Assembly: GCA_946615905.1 (NCBI GenBank)
Contig: CAMOIE010000001.1
Span: 196,215-260,214, forward strand
Direction of reading: 5' to 3'
DNA from: an uncultured Treponema sp.
GTDB taxonomy: Bacteria > Spirochaetota > Spirochaetia > Treponematales > Treponemataceae
Length of the DNA: 64,000 nucleotides
The notes beneath the pieces are model-generated. The model searched no databases. It had not been told where the DNA came from and worked only from the letters and a program-made list of their open reading frames with translations. A program made the position numbers and the translations under genes. Positions 7,892-16,664 of the stretch are shown here, one piece after another; the first letter of the stretch is position 1, and each line of letters begins with the position of its first letter.

Positions 7892-10105
7892 ATGCGCAAA
7901 AAGATTTTCACAAGTCGGTTCCAGCGATTTGCAATAAGTTCTTACTTCCTCTTTTTCGCACTCTTTTATGTGGCTTTTTGCTTTTTGCTCTTTCTGGCTG
8001 TAAGTAAAGTTAGCTTTGAATTCTCAGAAAAGTCCTACAGAAACATTGTTCTAGGCTACTCAAGGTTGCTTACCAATCGAATCGATTCATATCTCGCTGA
8101 CCTCGACGTGATTGCCCAAGCTGACATCGTAAAGTCCGGTAGCGATGAGGATGTTTTCAACTGGATTGCCATTCATCCTGAATTGCGAAAGATTTATCAG
8201 GTCTCCTTGTTCTTCGCGGACAAGGACGGAAAGTGCCGCAACACTTTCGGCGACTACAGGGATATTTCCGGCAGAAATTATTTTAAGCAGATTGCCGGAG
8301 GAAAAGATTACGCCGTAGAGACTGGCTTGATTTCATATACCGCACACGCAAATTCCGTCATGGTTGTAAAGCGAATTTCATATCCTGACGGCTCTTTCAG
8401 GGGAGTCGCAGGCGCGACAATCAGCCTCATGTCAATTTCCGATGAGATTACCGCTTCCTCATTTACGGACACAGGCTTGATAACCTTGATGAAGGATAAC
8501 GGGGAGCTTTTGATTCACCAAGACTGGAAGTTCCTGCACCGATTTAATGATGGCGTTGGGGTTGACTCAGAGAAAAAGGCTATGGCCACTATAATACAGA
8601 ACAAGTCCGGCTGCATCCGAGAGGCCTCTATAAACGGCTTGAAGGTCTTCCTCGCTTATGAGCCTGTCCAAAAAACTGACTGCATCGTGACGGCCGAAAT
8701 TCCTGTCGGTGAAGTCAAAAAAGGACAGAATTTGGTTTTGATCTCTCTGATTGCCTTCTGCGTCCTGATTCTGATTCTACTCTTTTTGGAAATGGCGGTT
8801 TTCTCCCATCTATCGAATAGTGACCGGCAGATTTACGATGATTTGACAGGATTTTACACCCGTGAGGAATTTGAAATCCGGGGGCAGAAATTTCTTGATG
8901 AGCATAAAGGCTCCAAATTCATGTTCGTCAGTTTGGACTTCCGCAGTTTTAAGTTCCTCAACAACGTTCATTCCCCGCGAAAAATGGACATGTTCCTGAA
9001 TTATTTTGCCCAGCAGGTCAGGGAGCTTTGTCACCCCTATACCGGAATTTTTTCTCGCGGATATGCCGACCGTTTTTATGCCATCTTTAAAATTTACTCC
9101 GATGAGGAAGCCCTTGTCCTTGTCGCTGACGGAATCGGCAAACTTGAGCGCCGTCTTCGTGACATGGAAATTATGGCTCACCTCAAGGCCGGTTGTTCGT
9201 TCTCTGATTTGAGCGAGTCTGATTTTAACTTCCGTACTTTGAACGATGAGGCCATTTATGCAAAGAACACGATTAAGGACAACCTCTTGCATCAGTTTGC
9301 GGTCTTTACTGATGACATGCGGACGCAAATCGAAGAGGAGCGGCAGATAGAGGCCGGAATGGAAAGGGCGCTTGCCGATGAGGAATTTTTCGTCATGTAT
9401 CAGCCGAAGATTTCACTCAAAAACGACAAGATTGTCGGCGCGGAGGCTTTAATCCGCTGGAAGAACCCGGAGCTTGGAATCCTTTCACCGGGAAAATTCA
9501 TTCCGATTTTTGAGAAGAATTCTTTTATTGTTTCCGTTGACTTTTATCTTTACGAGCGGGTTTTCCAGTTCCTCCGCAGAGAGCTTGACGCGGGTCGGCC
9601 GGTCGTGCCGGTTTCTGTGAATATGTCCCGCAACCACACGAACCCTCTGAATTTCGTAAAGCATTTCAAATCTCTGGCTGAAAAGTATAAAGTGCCTTCA
9701 AATCTTGTCGAGGTTGAGATTATCGAGCGCACTTCTTTCAGCGGAAAAGTCATGCTGCAGGAAATCACGCGGCTTTTGCACGAGTCTGGATTCAGGGTCG
9801 CTATGGACGATTTCGGCTCCGGCGAGTCTTCGCTCAACATGCTCAGCTCTATTCCGATTGACGTTATAAAATTCGACCAGAATTTCTTGAGCACCAATGT
9901 GAATGACAAAAAGAATCTCGGCTTTATCGAAAAACTCGTTGAGATGGGCAAGCAGCTGAATATGAGCGTGCTTTTTGAGGGCGTTGAGACAAAGGAGCAG
10001 ATTGACTTTTTGAAATCAATCCAATGCGATGAGGTTCAGGGCTTCTATTATTCAAAGCCCCTCTCCGAGGCTGACTTTATCGACTACATAGCCGGACACA
10101 TTTGA
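7892..10105 (+). CDS. membrane c-di-GMP phosphodiesterase: Cache sensor, degenerate GGDEF, EAL
   Basis: 737 residues. Membrane helices at about 14-38 and 279-303 flank a periplasmic dCACHE-like sensor (FADKDGKCRNTFGDYRDISG, GRNYFKQI). Then comes a GGDEF-fold domain whose active-site motif is lost (YADRFYAIF where GGDEF is expected), and an EAL domain with intact signatures: AEALIRW (Glu518), EIIERT, MDDFGSGESSL, IKFD, EGVET and VQGFYYSKPL. It should hydrolyse cyclic di-GMP in response to a periplasmic ligand, with the GGDEF part at most regulatory. No clear ribosome binding site. Its 3' end overlaps the convergent dus gene by 29 bases. Confidence 0.9.
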   Translation: MRKKIFTSRFQRFAISSYFLFFALFYVAFCFLLFLAVSKVSFEFSEKSYRNIVLGYSRLLTNRIDSYLADLDVIAQADIVKSGSDEDVFNWIAIHPELRKIYQVSLFFADKDGKCRNTFGDYRDISGRNYFKQIAGGKDYAVETGLISYTAHANSVMVVKRISYPDGSFRGVAGATISLMSISDEITASSFTDTGLITLMKDNGELLIHQDWKFLHRFNDGVGVDSEKKAMATIIQNKSGCIREASINGLKVFLAYEPVQKTDCIVTAEIPVGEVKKGQNLVLISLIAFCVLILILLFLEMAVFSHLSNSDRQIYDDLTGFYTREEFEIRGQKFLDEHKGSKFMFVSLDFRSFKFLNNVHSPRKMDMFLNYFAQQVRELCHPYTGIFSRGYADRFYAIFKIYSDEEALVLVADGIGKLERRLRDMEIMAHLKAGCSFSDLSESDFNFRTLNDEAIYAKNTIKDNLLHQFAVFTDDMRTQIEEERQIEAGMERALADEEFFVMYQPKISLKNDKIVGAEALIRWKNPELGILSPGKFIPIFEKNSFIVSVDFYLYERVFQFLRRELDAGRPVVPVSVNMSRNHTNPLNFVKHFKSLAEKYKVPSNLVEVEIIERTSFSGKVMLQEITRLLHESGFRVAMDDFGSGESSLNMLSSIPIDVIKFDQNFLSTNVNDKKNLGFIEKLVEMGKQLNMSVLFEGVETKEQIDFLKSIQCDEVQGFYYSKPLSEADFIDYIAGHI

Positions 10106-11081
10106 TTTTGTCGTTCGGGCATTTCTCAAAATACTCGCGGACTCTTTTTACGCTTTCCTCGACTGACGGCGAGTTTACCATTTGAGTCGCAAAATAATGG
10201 GCGAAGGAGAAATTCATGCTGTAGTATGCGAAAAATCTTTGGAGCCTTGTCTTGTAGAATTCCGGCGGCTGATATTTTTGAACGTCCTCGATAAAATCCA
10301 GAGCCAGTTTTTCGCAGTCGATTTCCTTTTCTTCTGACTTTCCGGATTCCGCTCCCTTGAGTTCGGCGAAAATCCATGGCTTTTGGGCTGCTGCACGGGC
10401 AATCATGATTCCCTCTGCATGGGGGGCAGATTCTTTCGCCTTTTTAAAAGTTGCCGCGTCTTTCACGTCGCCGTTTAAAATCACCGGGATTTTAAATTCA
10501 TTTGAAAGCAGCTCCACGTACTCGTAGCGGGGGGCCTCCCGGTATTTTTCTTTTTTTGTGCGGGGGTGGAGTGTCAGCATTTGGACTCCCTCGCCGACAA
10601 GCATTTTGCAAAAGTCTAAAAAGCCCTCGCGGGTAAAATTCTCGTCCCCAAGGCGGAGTTTTACTGAAAGTCTTTTAGCCGGTCTTCCGTCTTTTGCGGC
10701 GTTTTCAACCGCCGATTTTACAGCCCTTACCATTTCCTGCGTTTCCGCCCTGTCTTTGAGCATCCAGGAAATTCCCGCCCCTGTGTTGTAGATTTGCGGG
10801 GCAGAGCAGCCCATGTTTATGTCGACACCGATTCCGTCCAAGTCGGCAAGTTCTCCTGCTGCCTGAGCCATAGGCTCTTTTTTGCTGCCTGTAATCTGCC
10901 AGACTATTTTCTCCGGCTCCGGGCCTGACTCAACGTAGAATTTCTCAAAAGGGCCGCGATTTAAAAATGAGGCGGCGTTTATCATTTCAGTGAAATACTC
11001 GTCGGCTCCGCCGAATTTGGCGACCGCCCGCCTAAAGGCTTCATGGCTCAGCGTTGCCATCGGAGCTAAAATCAGCTTCAT
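10077..11081 (-). CDS. dus: tRNA-dihydrouridine synthase
   Basis: 334 residues of the FMN-dependent Dus family, which reduces uridines in the tRNA D-loop. Seen: LAPMATLSHEAFRR at the FMN-binding start, VDINMGCSAP with the catalytic Cys92, SVKLRLG, LTLHPRTKKEKY, IPVILNGDV and GIMIARAA. Last gene of a minus-strand operon mrp, C_GCAxxG_C_C, dus; its ATG overlaps the stop of the preceding gene (ATGA). The C-terminal tail (CPNDKIKCVRLCSR) is unusual and its last codons overlap the EAL gene. The exact Dus subtype is not clear. Confidence 0.88.
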   Translation of the reverse strand: MKLILAPMATLSHEAFRRAVAKFGGADEYFTEMINAASFLNRGPFEKFYVESGPEPEKIVWQITGSKKEPMAQAAGELADLDGIGVDINMGCSAPQIYNTGAGISWMLKDRAETQEMVRAVKSAVENAAKDGRPAKRLSVKLRLGDENFTREGFLDFCKMLVGEGVQMLTLHPRTKKEKYREAPRYEYVELLSNEFKIPVILNGDVKDAATFKKAKESAPHAEGIMIARAAAQKPWIFAELKGAESGKSEEKEIDCEKLALDFIEDVQKYQPPEFYKTRLQRFFAYYSMNFSFAHYFATQMVNSPSVEESVKRVREYFEKCPNDKIKCVRLCSR

Positions 11082-11581
11082 TTGTGTGCTTCCAGCCAGT
11101 CGTTGAAAATGGCGGCCGCGTCCCCGCAGAGTTTCGGACAGGGGCGCTTTTTGTAGTATTCGGACGTTCTTTCCTGGGAAATTGGCGCGTCAACCACTCG
11201 GTCAACGGCTTTTTTCTCCTTAAAGGCTTTGTCGCTTTGTCCGAGCGGGACGAGTCCCAAAAGTTCCCGGCAGATTATGGAGCCGTGGTCTTTGCGGAAG
11301 CGGTCGGCCAATTCCTGACCGATTTTGTAGATTTCGTCTTTGCCCTCTTTGGAGCCGTCGGATTTTCCGGCCTTCATTCCGGCGCAGGCCAGCATTCCGG
11401 AGACAGTTCCGCAGACTTCCCTCATGCGGCAGATTCCCGCCCCAAAGGGCTGGCAGAGTTTTAAGGCCATGTCGCGGTCATATCCGAGTTCCTCGGCAAA
11501 AACCTCGACAACCGACTGGGTGCAGTTGTAGCCTTTCAAAAAATTCTCTTCCGCTCTGGCTCTGGCTTGGTCACTCGTCAT
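11078..11581 (-). CDS. C_GCAxxG_C_C family redox-type protein
   Basis: 167 residues matching the family named for its cysteine/glycine pattern: GYNCTQSV (Cys20), FGAGICRMREVCGTVSGMLA (Cys51, Cys57) and CAGM (Cys66), with a further Cys pair toward the end (IICRELL, CPKLCGDA). Members are thought to bind a metal or iron-sulfur centre, but the reaction is not known. It lies between mrp (an Fe-S carrier ATPase) and dus, with a 10-base gap upstream and a 4-base overlap downstream, so it is co-transcribed. The neighbourhood fits an Fe-S-related role, which is inference. Confidence 0.82.
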   Translation of the reverse strand: MTSDQARARAEENFLKGYNCTQSVVEVFAEELGYDRDMALKLCQPFGAGICRMREVCGTVSGMLACAGMKAGKSDGSKEGKDEIYKIGQELADRFRKDHGSIICRELLGLVPLGQSDKAFKEKKAVDRVVDAPISQERTSEYYKKRPCPKLCGDAAAIFNDWLEAHK

Positions 11582-11591
11582 CGCTCAATCC

Positions 11592-12413
11592 TTACAGGTC
11601 TTTGATTTTGTCCAAAGCGGGCTGCAAAAAGTCAGCCTCAAGGCTTTCAATCTCCCCCTCGTCAACAGCGCGGGAAATTTCCTCTGAAATCGGGATTCTC
11701 GCCAAAACCGGCAGGTGGTAGTCCTTCGCGATTCCGTCGATATTGGACTCCCCGTAAATCATCATGATTTTCCCGCAGTCGGGACATTTTACGTATGACA
11801 TGTTCTCTATCAGGCCGATAATCGGGACTTTCATGTCGTTTGCCATTTTCACGGCTTTTTCCACGATTACGCGGACCAGCTGCTGGGGGCTTGAGACAAC
11901 GATGATTCCGTCAACCGGCAGCGACTGGAAGACTGTGAGCGGAACGTCGCCAGTTCCCGGTGGCATGTCGACGAACATAAAGTCAACGTCCTTCCACACA
12001 ACGTCAGTCCAGAACTGTTTGACCGCACCTGCGATTACAGGGCCTCTCCACAAAACGGGGTCGGTCTCATGTTCAAGCAAAAAGTTCATGCTCATCAGCT
12101 GAATTCCAGATTTTGTCTCGACAGGGTAGATTGCGCCAGTCTTGTCGCCCAAGGCTTTTTCTTCCGCAACGCCAAAAGAAGTCGGGATTGAAGGGCCTGT
12201 GATGTCCGCATCCAAAACGGCGGTGTGTTTGCCCATTTTCGCGACATTTGCCGCCAGCAGGGAAGTCACGAGAGACTTTCCGACTCCGCCCTTGCCGGAA
12301 ACTACGGCTATAACCTTTTTGACGCAGGAACCATCCCGCAATTTTACTCTCAAATCTTTTGACTTGCAGTTTGAGGAGCAAGTCGCGCAGTTGTGTGTGC
12401 AATTTTCAGCCAT
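11592..12413 (-). CDS. mrp: Mrp/NBP35-type iron-sulfur carrier ATPase
   Basis: 273 residues. The deviant Walker A SGKGGVGKS (39-47), VLDADITGPS, FVDMPPGTGD and the C-terminal CPDC (Cys210/Cys213) define the Mrp/ApbC group, which delivers Fe-S clusters to apo-proteins. An N-terminal cysteine cluster CTHNCATCSSNC (Cys5, 9, 12, 16) is of the kind seen in NBP35-like members. First gene of the operon with the C_GCAxxG_C_C protein and dus; ribosome binding site GAGGT upstream. Cytosolic. Confidence 0.92.
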   Translation of the reverse strand: MAENCTHNCATCSSNCKSKDLRVKLRDGSCVKKVIAVVSGKGGVGKSLVTSLLAANVAKMGKHTAVLDADITGPSIPTSFGVAEEKALGDKTGAIYPVETKSGIQLMSMNFLLEHETDPVLWRGPVIAGAVKQFWTDVVWKDVDFMFVDMPPGTGDVPLTVFQSLPVDGIIVVSSPQQLVRVIVEKAVKMANDMKVPIIGLIENMSYVKCPDCGKIMMIYGESNIDGIAKDYHLPVLARIPISEEISRAVDEGEIESLEADFLQPALDKIKDL

Positions 12414-12565
12414 GCCAATACCTCAATAAAAAAGCTCTTATATTGAAGATACTAAAATTTTTGCAAAAAGTCATAATTTTTGTGTTATAAAATTGCTTCA
12501 ATCAGATTGTAAAATCCGGTGATTTATCTTAACATTCTGACATCTGCAAAAAGGAGTCAGGGCAA

Positions 12566-13465
12566 ATGATTGAATTGAAGAACGCTGTTTACGGAATCGT
12601 CGGACTTGGAATTATGGGCGGCTCTTTCGCAAAGTCAATCCGCGCGAATATTTTGAGTCAGGCCGGGGCAAAGGGAAAAATTCTAGTCTGCAACCGGTCC
12701 ACAGCCTGTCTGACCGCCGCGAAAAACGAGGGCATCGCCGATGAAAGTTACACTTCTGACTGCGTTCAGCAGATGCTTCCAAAATGCGACGTTCTTTTTA
12801 TCTGCCTTTACCCCCATGCGACCGTACAGTTTATGAAGGACAACCGGGATTTCTTCAAGTCCGGGGCGATTATAACTGATATCTCCGGCGTAAAAGGAAT
12901 TTTTGAGAAATCCATGCCTGAAATTCTCCGCCCAGATGTTGACTTTATAATCGGGCACCCGATGGCCGGAGGAGAAAAAGAAGGCTACGCAAATTCCGAC
13001 GCGAGATTTTTCGTTAACCACAACTACATTCTCTGTCCTTCTGACTTCAACAAGACTGAGAATCTGGACTTTATGCGGAATTTGGTTTCAGAAATGGGCT
13101 TTACCAGAATCACCGAGACTGACTGCGACACCCATGACTGGAAAATCGGATTCACAAGCCAGCTCTGCCACGTAATCGCCTCTGCCTTGGTCGAGTCTGC
13201 CGAAGACCCGGAAATCACAGCCTTTGGCGGCGGCTCCTTTGAGGATTTGACCAGAATCGCCATGATTAACGCCCCCCTGTGGACAGAGCTTTTTATCTCC
13301 AACAAAGAAAAACTTGTCCGCCACATCGAGAATTTCGAGAAGCAGATTGACCTCTTCAAAAAATATATCAGTGAGGAAGATTCTGAAAAACTCGTCGACC
13401 TGCTTTCTGACACCCGCGAAAAACGCCTACGCATGGGTTCAATCCGTACGCAAGCAAAGAAATAG
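12566..13465 (+). CDS. tyrA: prephenate dehydrogenase (TyrA family)
   Basis: 299 residues. NAD(P)-binding GIVGLGIMGGSFAKSIR (10-26) opens a Rossmann domain; DISGVK, IIGHPMAGGEKEGYANSD and the helical C-terminal domain are typical of TyrA, which converts prephenate to 4-hydroxyphenylpyruvate in tyrosine synthesis. Divergent from mrp, with AAGGAG before ATG. No other aromatic amino acid gene is beside it; the Lrp/aminotransferase pair at 34.4-36 kb could supply the last step but that is speculation. Confidence 0.88.
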   Translation: MIELKNAVYGIVGLGIMGGSFAKSIRANILSQAGAKGKILVCNRSTACLTAAKNEGIADESYTSDCVQQMLPKCDVLFICLYPHATVQFMKDNRDFFKSGAIITDISGVKGIFEKSMPEILRPDVDFIIGHPMAGGEKEGYANSDARFFVNHNYILCPSDFNKTENLDFMRNLVSEMGFTRITETDCDTHDWKIGFTSQLCHVIASALVESAEDPEITAFGGGSFEDLTRIAMINAPLWTELFISNKEKLVRHIENFEKQIDLFKKYISEEDSEKLVDLLSDTREKRLRMGSIRTQAKK

Positions 13466-13491
13466 ACATAGGACTGAATTTTCATTATAAT
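13463..13491 (+). promoter_or_regulatory. sigma-70 promoter of apt with almost no leader
   Basis: TAGACA (13463-13468), 17-bp spacer, perfect TATAAT (13486-13491). The apt ATG is at 13501, so the expected transcript begins about 2-3 bases before it. No Shine-Dalgarno is present. The -35 overlaps the tyrA stop region. Confidence 0.75.
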
Positions 13492-13500
13492 CTCTAAGTT

Positions 13501-14040
13501 ATGAATTTTGCAGACAATAAAGTCCTTGACGACGCAATCAGACGGGTTCCTGATTTTCCAAAGCCGGGAATCCTTTTTTATGACATTACCAGCGTACTCA
13601 CAAAGCCGGAAGCATTTAAATATTGCATCAACAAAATGGTGGAGCTTTACGGCAATAAGAAGATCGACGCGATTGCGGCTGTTGAATCCCGTGGATTTTT
13701 GTTTGCAGCCCCTCTGGCAGAAAAACTCAATCTGCCCCTCGTTTTAATCCGCAAAAAGGGAAAGCTCCCCGGTGATGTTTACCGTTGCGCTTATGCCCTC
13801 GAATACGGAACTGCTGAAATCGAAGTCCACAAGTCAGACATCAAAAAAGGCCAGAAATTCCTTTTGATTGACGATTTGATTGCGACAGGCGGAACCCTGA
13901 CAGCCGGAAAAAAATTGATTGCCCAGGGCGGGGCGGAAGTCACCGACATTTTCGGCGTAATCGGACTTCCCCAGCTCAACTACCAGAAAGTCTTGGAGCC
14001 GACTCCGGTCACTACTCTGATTGATTTTCAGGGCGCGTAA
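13501..14040 (+). CDS. apt: adenine phosphoribosyltransferase
   Basis: 179 residues, the normal Apt length. The N-terminus IRRVPDFPKPGILFYDIT and VESRGFLFAAPLA are family signatures, and the PRPP-binding loop FLLIDDLIATGGTLTAG covers about 120-136. It salvages adenine to AMP in the cytosol. The start is set by the family N-terminus and by a near-leaderless promoter immediately upstream. The 3' end overlaps the convergent PHP gene by 29 bases. Confidence 0.95.
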   Translation: MNFADNKVLDDAIRRVPDFPKPGILFYDITSVLTKPEAFKYCINKMVELYGNKKIDAIAAVESRGFLFAAPLAEKLNLPLVLIRKKGKLPGDVYRCAYALEYGTAEIEVHKSDIKKGQKFLLIDDLIATGGTLTAGKKLIAQGGAEVTDIFGVIGLPQLNYQKVLEPTPVTTLIDFQGA

Positions 14041-14908
14041 GCCAGTCTGTATTCTTAAAGTCAAAATCTCCGAGCCGGGGCTTTAATTCCTCAAGCCAAA
14101 AGCGTTCCTCAATTTCCTTGTCACCGCAGGTGCGTCCTAGATGTCTGTCTGCCCTGACTCCCTGACCGTGAAAGTCGCTGCCCGCCGTCACAAAAAATCC
14201 AAGCTTGCGGGCGATTTTTTCCAGCCTGATTCCTTCGCCGGGTCTGATTCCGGGATGATATGCCTCAAGCCCCTGAACTCCGGCTTCCTTTACTTGTAGC
14301 AGAACATCTTCCATTTTTCCCCATGAGACGTAAAGGGATTTCGGGTGGGCGATTACGGGAATTCCCCCGGAAGAACTGATAGCCTGACAGGCCTCGCTCA
14401 AGTCCGCCCCGTGGTGGGGAACATACCAAGGCCGGCCGACTCCGAGATATTTGTCAAAGGCTGCCTGCTTGTTTTTTGCAAGTCCTTTTTTTACTATCCA
14501 GGCTGCAAAGTGGGGGCGGCCGATTTGTGCGAAGGCAAAGTCTGATTTTATTTCTTCTATTGAGACTTCAATTCCGTCTGCACTCATTTTTGAGATTATC
14601 TCTTCGTTGCGCTGATTGCGGTCTTGGGTCAAGTCATCGATTACGGACTCCAGTTCTTTTGAGCAGCGGCGCAGGCCCAGCCCTAGAAGGTGAAATTCGC
14701 CGGTCGGCCATTCGATGTTCAGCTCACAGCCAGGAATAAAAGTTACTCCGGTTTCCACGCAGACTTTTGCGGCATCAGGAAGACCTGCAACTGTGTCGTG
14801 ATCGGTCAAAGCCCAGACCGTAAGTTTTTTTTGGGCGGCGTAGCGGGCTGCCTGGTCGGGCGGTAAAATTCCATCTGAAGCTGCTGAATGGCTGTGCAAA
14901 TCTATCAT
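14012..14908 (-). CDS. PHP-domain phosphoesterase (YciV/TrpH-like)
   Basis: 298 residues of the polymerase-histidinol-phosphatase superfamily. Metal ligands are visible: MIDLHSHSAASDG (His4, His6, Asp12), ALTDHDTVAG, PGCELN, GRPHFAAWIV, VIAHPK and the closing GSDFHG. The size and motif order resemble E. coli YciV (RNase AM) and related 3'-5' nucleases/nucleotide phosphoesterases; the substrate here is not established. The start is directly at the metal motif and matches a leaderless promoter (see next entry). Confidence 0.85.
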   Translation of the reverse strand: MIDLHSHSAASDGILPPDQAARYAAQKKLTVWALTDHDTVAGLPDAAKVCVETGVTFIPGCELNIEWPTGEFHLLGLGLRRCSKELESVIDDLTQDRNQRNEEIISKMSADGIEVSIEEIKSDFAFAQIGRPHFAAWIVKKGLAKNKQAAFDKYLGVGRPWYVPHHGADLSEACQAISSSGGIPVIAHPKSLYVSWGKMEDVLLQVKEAGVQGLEAYHPGIRPGEGIRLEKIARKLGFFVTAGSDFHGQGVRADRHLGRTCGDKEIEERFWLEELKPRLGDFDFKNTDWLTRPENQSE

Positions 14909-14915
14909 GAGAAAA

Positions 14916-14943
14916 ATAATAGCATAATTCTACAAAATGTCAT
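14916..14943 (-). promoter_or_regulatory. leaderless-type promoter of the PHP gene
   Basis: On the minus strand: ATGACA (14943-14938), 16-bp spacer, TATTAT (14921-14916), then seven bases to the ATG at 14908. Transcription would begin at or next to the start codon. No Shine-Dalgarno. Confidence 0.6.
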
Positions 14944-14999
14944 ATAATGTGTTATAATTAACCTTGAAAGATTCTAAATCGTGATGAAGGAAAAAAGTT

Positions 15000-16232
15000 A
15001 TGCCAAAGGCGATGACATTTACAAGAGGCTCAATTATTTATTTTGAGGGGGATAGGGACGATCGTGTCTATATCCTTCAAAAAGGCTTGATAACTCTTAC
15101 TAGCATTGATGTTGAGAGCAATGCCCCAGTTACCGAAAATATCACGGCGGGTGAGTTTTTCGGCGTCAAATCTGCTTTAGGGCACTTTCCCCGAGAAGAG
15201 ACTGCAACTGCTCTTTATGACTCCATTTGCATCACGATGTCAGTTTCAGAATTCGAGAATGTGTTCAGCTCAAACAAGGCTTTGATTATGAAAATGCTCC
15301 GTGTCTTCTCCGGACAGCTTAGGCAGATTCACCGGCAGACAGAGGATATCTTGAAAAAGGACAAGTCCGTGAACTTGCAGGAAGGCATGTACTCAGTAAT
15401 CAAGGCTTTTGAATCAGAGGAATCATGGCAGTCCTGCTCGGATGTTTGCAAAACTTACTTGCTTACCTATCCTTCCGCTGGAAATAAGACTGAGGTCGAA
15501 AAAATATTTAAAATCGCATCGGCTAGGGCAAAGTCCGAAGGGGTTTCCGCTGCGATGTCATACGGGGATGAATCTCCGGATATACCGGCTTTTTTCAATC
15601 TGCCTGCCTTCAAGCGATTCGCCAAGACTTATAAAAACGGTCAGGTGATTATAACGGAATTCCAGCACGGGGATTCTTTCTATCTTATTCAGGCCGGAAA
15701 AGTTCAGCTTGTAAAATGCGTGAACGGGGTTAACAAAAACTTGGACATTTTAAAGCCTGGCGAATTTATGGGCGAGATGGCCATTTTGGACAATTCCCCT
15801 CGTTCGGCGACCTGTATTGCTTCCGGACCGGTTGAGTGTCTGGAATTCAACAAGGCCAACTTTGAGCAGCTGATTACCGGCAATCCGCAGATTGCCTTGA
15901 TTTTGCTCAAGCTTTTCTGTAAACGTATTTACGACCAAAAACGCCGCCTGAAGATTCTTGTGATTAAGGATTCACAGGCAAGAATTGCGGACGTCTTCTG
16001 TATGCTTGATGACCTTAACCCGACAGACAGGCCTGACGGACGGCGCAAGTTCTCCCTGACAATTTCTGATGTCGCCCATTGGGCGGGCTACCAAGTCCAG
16101 CAGGCGAGTGATGAAATCGCTAGGTTAACATCAAGCCACAAAATTGAAGTTTTTGATAACTACATAAATGTGCATAATATCAACGACATGAGGCGCATTG
16201 TTGAGACAAGGTCTCAAATACGTCAGGCGTAA
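15000..16232 (+). CDS. transcriptional regulator with two cyclic-nucleotide-binding domains and Crp-type HTH
   Basis: 410 residues. First cNMP-binding barrel at about 5-100 (RGSIIYFEGDRDDRVYILQKG, TAGEFFGVKSALG). Linker of about 100. Second barrel at about 205-310 with a good phosphate-binding cassette region GEFMGEMAILDNSPRSATCIA. C-terminal winged helix about 325-390 (LTISDVAHWAGYQVQQASDEIARL). It differs from ordinary Crp/Fnr regulators (about 220 residues) by the tandem sensor, a form I know from spirochaetes. Ligand and targets unknown. Ribosome binding site GAAGGA upstream; monocistronic, with a hairpin terminator after it. Confidence 0.85.
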   Translation: MPKAMTFTRGSIIYFEGDRDDRVYILQKGLITLTSIDVESNAPVTENITAGEFFGVKSALGHFPREETATALYDSICITMSVSEFENVFSSNKALIMKMLRVFSGQLRQIHRQTEDILKKDKSVNLQEGMYSVIKAFESEESWQSCSDVCKTYLLTYPSAGNKTEVEKIFKIASARAKSEGVSAAMSYGDESPDIPAFFNLPAFKRFAKTYKNGQVIITEFQHGDSFYLIQAGKVQLVKCVNGVNKNLDILKPGEFMGEMAILDNSPRSATCIASGPVECLEFNKANFEQLITGNPQIALILLKLFCKRIYDQKRRLKILVIKDSQARIADVFCMLDDLNPTDRPDGRRKFSLTISDVAHWAGYQVQQASDEIARLTSSHKIEVFDNYINVHNINDMRRIVETRSQIRQA

Positions 16233-16234
16233 AA

Positions 16235-16265
16235 AAAATCCTGCCGGAATATTAGGCAGGATTTT
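16235..16265. terminator. bidirectional terminator between convergent genes
   Basis: AAAATCCTGCC (16235-16245) pairs with GGCAGGATTTT (16255-16265) around the loop GGAATATTA, with A- and T-runs on both sides. It can serve the regulator gene on the plus strand and the lapA-like gene on the minus strand. Confidence 0.88.
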
Positions 16266-16280
16266 GTGTTTTAAAAGTTT

Positions 16281-16664
16281 TTACAGGACTTTGGGAACCG
16301 TGTTTGCCTCAGAAGACTGGGCTACCGCCTCTTTTTTTGTCGGCTGATTTTTCTTCGCGGCTTTTTTCGCCTTTTCCTCTGCTTTTTTTGCTTTGGCTTC
16401 TTCCTTTGCTTTTTGTTTTTCTGCGAGGGCTTTTTTCTGCGCTTCTTTTTCCTGTTCGCGGAGCTTTTTCTTTCCGAAAGTGAACGGAATCATCACAAGG
16501 ACTCCGGCAAGGAATGAAATCAAAACTGTCAGAAATGCTGGAACTCCATGAAAGGTCTTGAAAAGCAGATTGATGTCACAGCGGTTTGCCTCGCCGATGT
16601 TCAGGCCGCAGAAAATCGTCACAATCACCAAGAGAATTACAGTTCCAATCAGTTTTAACGGCAT
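16281..16664 (-). CDS. LapA-domain inner-membrane protein with Lys/Ala-rich tail
   Basis: 127 residues. Two membrane helices (about 4-22 and 40-64) form the LapA/DUF1049 unit, followed by a positively charged low-complexity tail (repeats of EKAKK and AKAKKAEEK) predicted to be a cytoplasmic helix or coil. LapA-type proteins help organise envelope lipopolysaccharide or heat-shock functions in E. coli; the role in spirochaetes is unknown. Its start overlaps the end of miaB by 10 bases, so it is the last gene of that operon. Confidence 0.7.
   Translation of the reverse strand: MPLKLIGTVILLVIVTIFCGLNIGEANRCDINLLFKTFHGVPAFLTVLISFLAGVLVMIPFTFGKKKLREQEKEAQKKALAEKQKAKEEAKAKKAEEKAKKAAKKNQPTKKEAVAQSSEANTVPKVL

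Noticed and set aside
8810..9328. 172-codon minus-strand open frame inside the EAL gene
   Set aside because: Opposite-strand shadow; the plus-strand EAL/GGDEF domains are unambiguous.
10077..14040. Two convergent gene pairs (EAL/dus and apt/PHP) each overlap by exactly 29 bases
   Set aside because: The equality is probably coincidence; the overlapping texts are unrelated and simple stop-codon drift explains both.
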